A stretch of 7,421 bases of DNA, taken from contig JAGARS010000097.1 of assembly GCA_017622155.1 (NCBI GenBank), positions 1 through 7,421 on the forward strand, in the 5' to 3' direction. The notes beneath the pieces were generated by a model. The model had not been told where the DNA came from. It did no database searches and saw only the letters and a program-made list of their open reading frames with translations. Within the stretch, counting starts at the first letter, position 1; every line of letters begins with the position of its first letter. Source of the DNA: Peptococcaceae bacterium (GTDB lineage: Bacteria > Bacillota > Peptococcia > Peptococcales > Peptococcaceae). Positions 6,554 to 7,421 of this stretch are shown in pieces. The translations under genes were made by a program, and so were the position numbers.

Positions 6554-6581
6554 ATTATAAAGCTTCTTTGTCAGATGTCAA
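6554..6581 (-). promoter_or_regulatory. consensus promoter of the thrS T-box transcript
   Basis: Both hexamers match consensus perfectly: TTGACA at 6576-6581 and TATAAT at 6554-6559 on the minus strand, 16 bp apart. Transcription would start near 6547, giving a leader of about 305 nt before thrS. Such a strong promoter fits a gene controlled after initiation, at the T-box. Confidence 0.9.
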
Positions 6582-6650
6582 GGGCAAAATCAGAAAATCT
6601 TGCTCCATATGGCAATCTGCAAAAGAACGCCTTAATCACTCCGACTTTAA

Positions 6651-7166
6651 TTATTTTTCCCGAATGATAGTGCCGTCTTGCAGCGTAGCACTGGTAAAAC
6701 ACACTTTGTCACAGATTGCCAGATACGAAAGCAGTGCATCATAATCGCCATCCACCACATCGTAATACTCATATCCGCCATTCCACACAATGATTCTGCC
6801 ATCGGCACAGATGTACAAATCCACTCTGAAACTGCGCATAAACTCAGCACGAATACCCGCGTAATCCAAAAGCACTTCATACAATACTTTCTGCTGACCT
6901 AACTCCTGTGAATGACGTAGCAACGGCACATCATCCTTCTTGAGTGTAAGCGTATTGAAATATGTAATCAGTGTCTCTTGCATATCTGCCGGCATGGTGC
7001 TGTAGCCTCTGGATTGATACAAATCATTTTCTTCGGAAACAATGACACCGATAATAGCCTCTTCATCAAGAGGAAAGATTGTATTCGCCTCACGATGATA
7101 CCATATTCCCGCTAACACCAATATAACAATGAAAGCGCAAATGATTTTTCCTTTATGCTTCGTCAT
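6651..7166 (-). CDS. hypothetical membrane-anchored extracytoplasmic protein
   Basis: I do not recognise a family for this 171-residue protein. It starts with a Lys/His-rich end (MTKHKGK), then one hydrophobic helix at about residues 8-22 (IICAFIVILVLAGIW), and continues as a soluble domain of about 145 residues with mixed alpha/beta character. There is no lipobox, as the only nearby Cys is inside the helix, and no clear signal-peptidase site, so a single-pass membrane anchor with the domain outside the cell is most likely. The domain is acidic and Tyr-rich, with notable stretches N-D-L-Y-Q-S-R-G-Y (47-55), V-D-L-Y-I-C-A-D-G-R-I-I-V-W-N-G-G-Y-E-Y-Y-D (residues about 115-136) and D-G-D-Y-D-A-L-L-S-Y-L. 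The start is well supported by an AAGGAGGG ribosome binding site (7175-7182) 8 nt upstream. It is probably a single gene: an edge terminator precedes its leader and the thrS promoter follows. No clear terminator is seen in 6582-6650. Confidence 0.75.
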   Translation of the reverse strand: MTKHKGKIICAFIVILVLAGIWYHREANTIFPLDEEAIIGVIVSEENDLYQSRGYSTMPADMQETLITYFNTLTLKKDDVPLLRHSQELGQQKVLYEVLLDYAGIRAEFMRSFRVDLYICADGRIIVWNGGYEYYDVVDGDYDALLSYLAICDKVCFTSATLQDGTIIREK

Positions 7167-7336
7167 GGCATTCGCCCTCCTTGTGCACTCATTTTGCCCT
7201 AGCGGGCAACGGTCGTTTAGAAATCGACCCCTACGTCTATTATTTATATACTTACCCTACTGTATATTTTAGCAAACATTTTATCAGACTGCCATTGTTA
7301 ATTGTGCAATATATTCACCAAATTTGTTTTTCTATA
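7167..7336 (-). promoter_or_regulatory. promoter candidate and structured leader of the hypothetical gene
   Basis: A possible promoter reads TTGACC (7355-7360), an 18-bp spacer and TATAGA (7331-7336) on the minus strand, giving a leader of about 155 nt. A second candidate is an extended -10-like TGCTAAAAT near 7267-7275. The leader contains a GGTCG/CGACC hairpin (7211-7229) and, just before the ribosome binding site, a perfect GCCC-GCTA-GGGC hairpin (7196-7207). There is no T run, so it is not a terminator. No known riboswitch class is recognised. Confidence 0.35.
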
Positions 7337-7390
7337 CAATATATCAATTTGGACGGTCAAAACCTGACAAATTTTTAGAAAAAAATTTAA

Positions 7391-7421
7391 AAATAAAAAA
7401 CTGCCCCTGACTTAGAGGCAG
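7391..7421 (-). terminator. intrinsic terminator of an upstream gene beyond the window
   Basis: On the minus strand CTGCCTC (7421-7415) and GGGGCAG (7407-7401) pair over 7 bp with one T-G wobble and a 7-nt loop, followed by TTTTTTATTTTT. It ends a minus-strand transcript that enters from the right edge; the stem may extend past the window end. Confidence 0.75.

Noticed and set aside
7181..7378. A 65-residue plus-strand open frame at the right edge
   Set aside because: It lies in the antisense of the leader and promoter region of the hypothetical gene, has no ribosome binding site and ends in AT-rich DNA.

Overview
The window reads as chromosomal DNA of a low-to-moderate G+C Gram-positive (Bacillota). 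The evidence is a thrS gene behind a T-box leader, an infC-rpmI-rplT operon behind a terminator-type leader of the kind that L20 controls in Firmicutes, strong AGGAGG-like ribosome binding sites, and Firmicutes-like IF3, L35 and L20 sequences. A Negativicutes-type anaerobe is a guess only. All intact genes end in TAA. I see no insertion sequence, CRISPR array, rRNA or tRNA gene.

Layout from left to right: (1) a minus-strand DUF454/YbaN-type small membrane protein (105-500) with an extended -10 promoter; (2) the minus-strand translation operon infC-rpmI-rplT (1877 down to 724), with a TTGACA promoter near 2095, a ~185-nt leader holding a terminator and a mutually exclusive antiterminator, an ATT start for infC, and a strong terminator after rplT; (3) a plus-strand metallo-beta-lactamase/beta-CASP protein (2255-3871), divergent from infC; (4) a convergent small antibiotic-biosynthesis-monooxygenase-like gene (3917-4210, minus), sharing a bidirectional terminator with it; (5) minus-strand thrS (6241 down to 4334) with a consensus promoter and a full T-box leader, but with an in-frame TAA at codon 147; (6) a minus-strand membrane-anchored protein of unknown function (6651-7166) behind a ~150-nt leader with small hairpins; (7) a terminator at the right edge belonging to a gene outside the window.

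The core is the widespread thrS-infC-rpmI-rplT neighbourhood, split here by the MBL and monooxygenase genes. ThrRS charges tRNA-Thr and would be induced by uncharged tRNA-Thr through the T-box. IF3, L35 and L20 are an initiation factor and two 50S proteins, probably under feedback by L20.

The most notable observation is the single in-frame ochre codon in an otherwise complete, full-length, essential-type synthetase. It is either a sequence error or a real nonsense mutation. The second is the very readable infC leader switch. I found no convincing novel multi-gene system.
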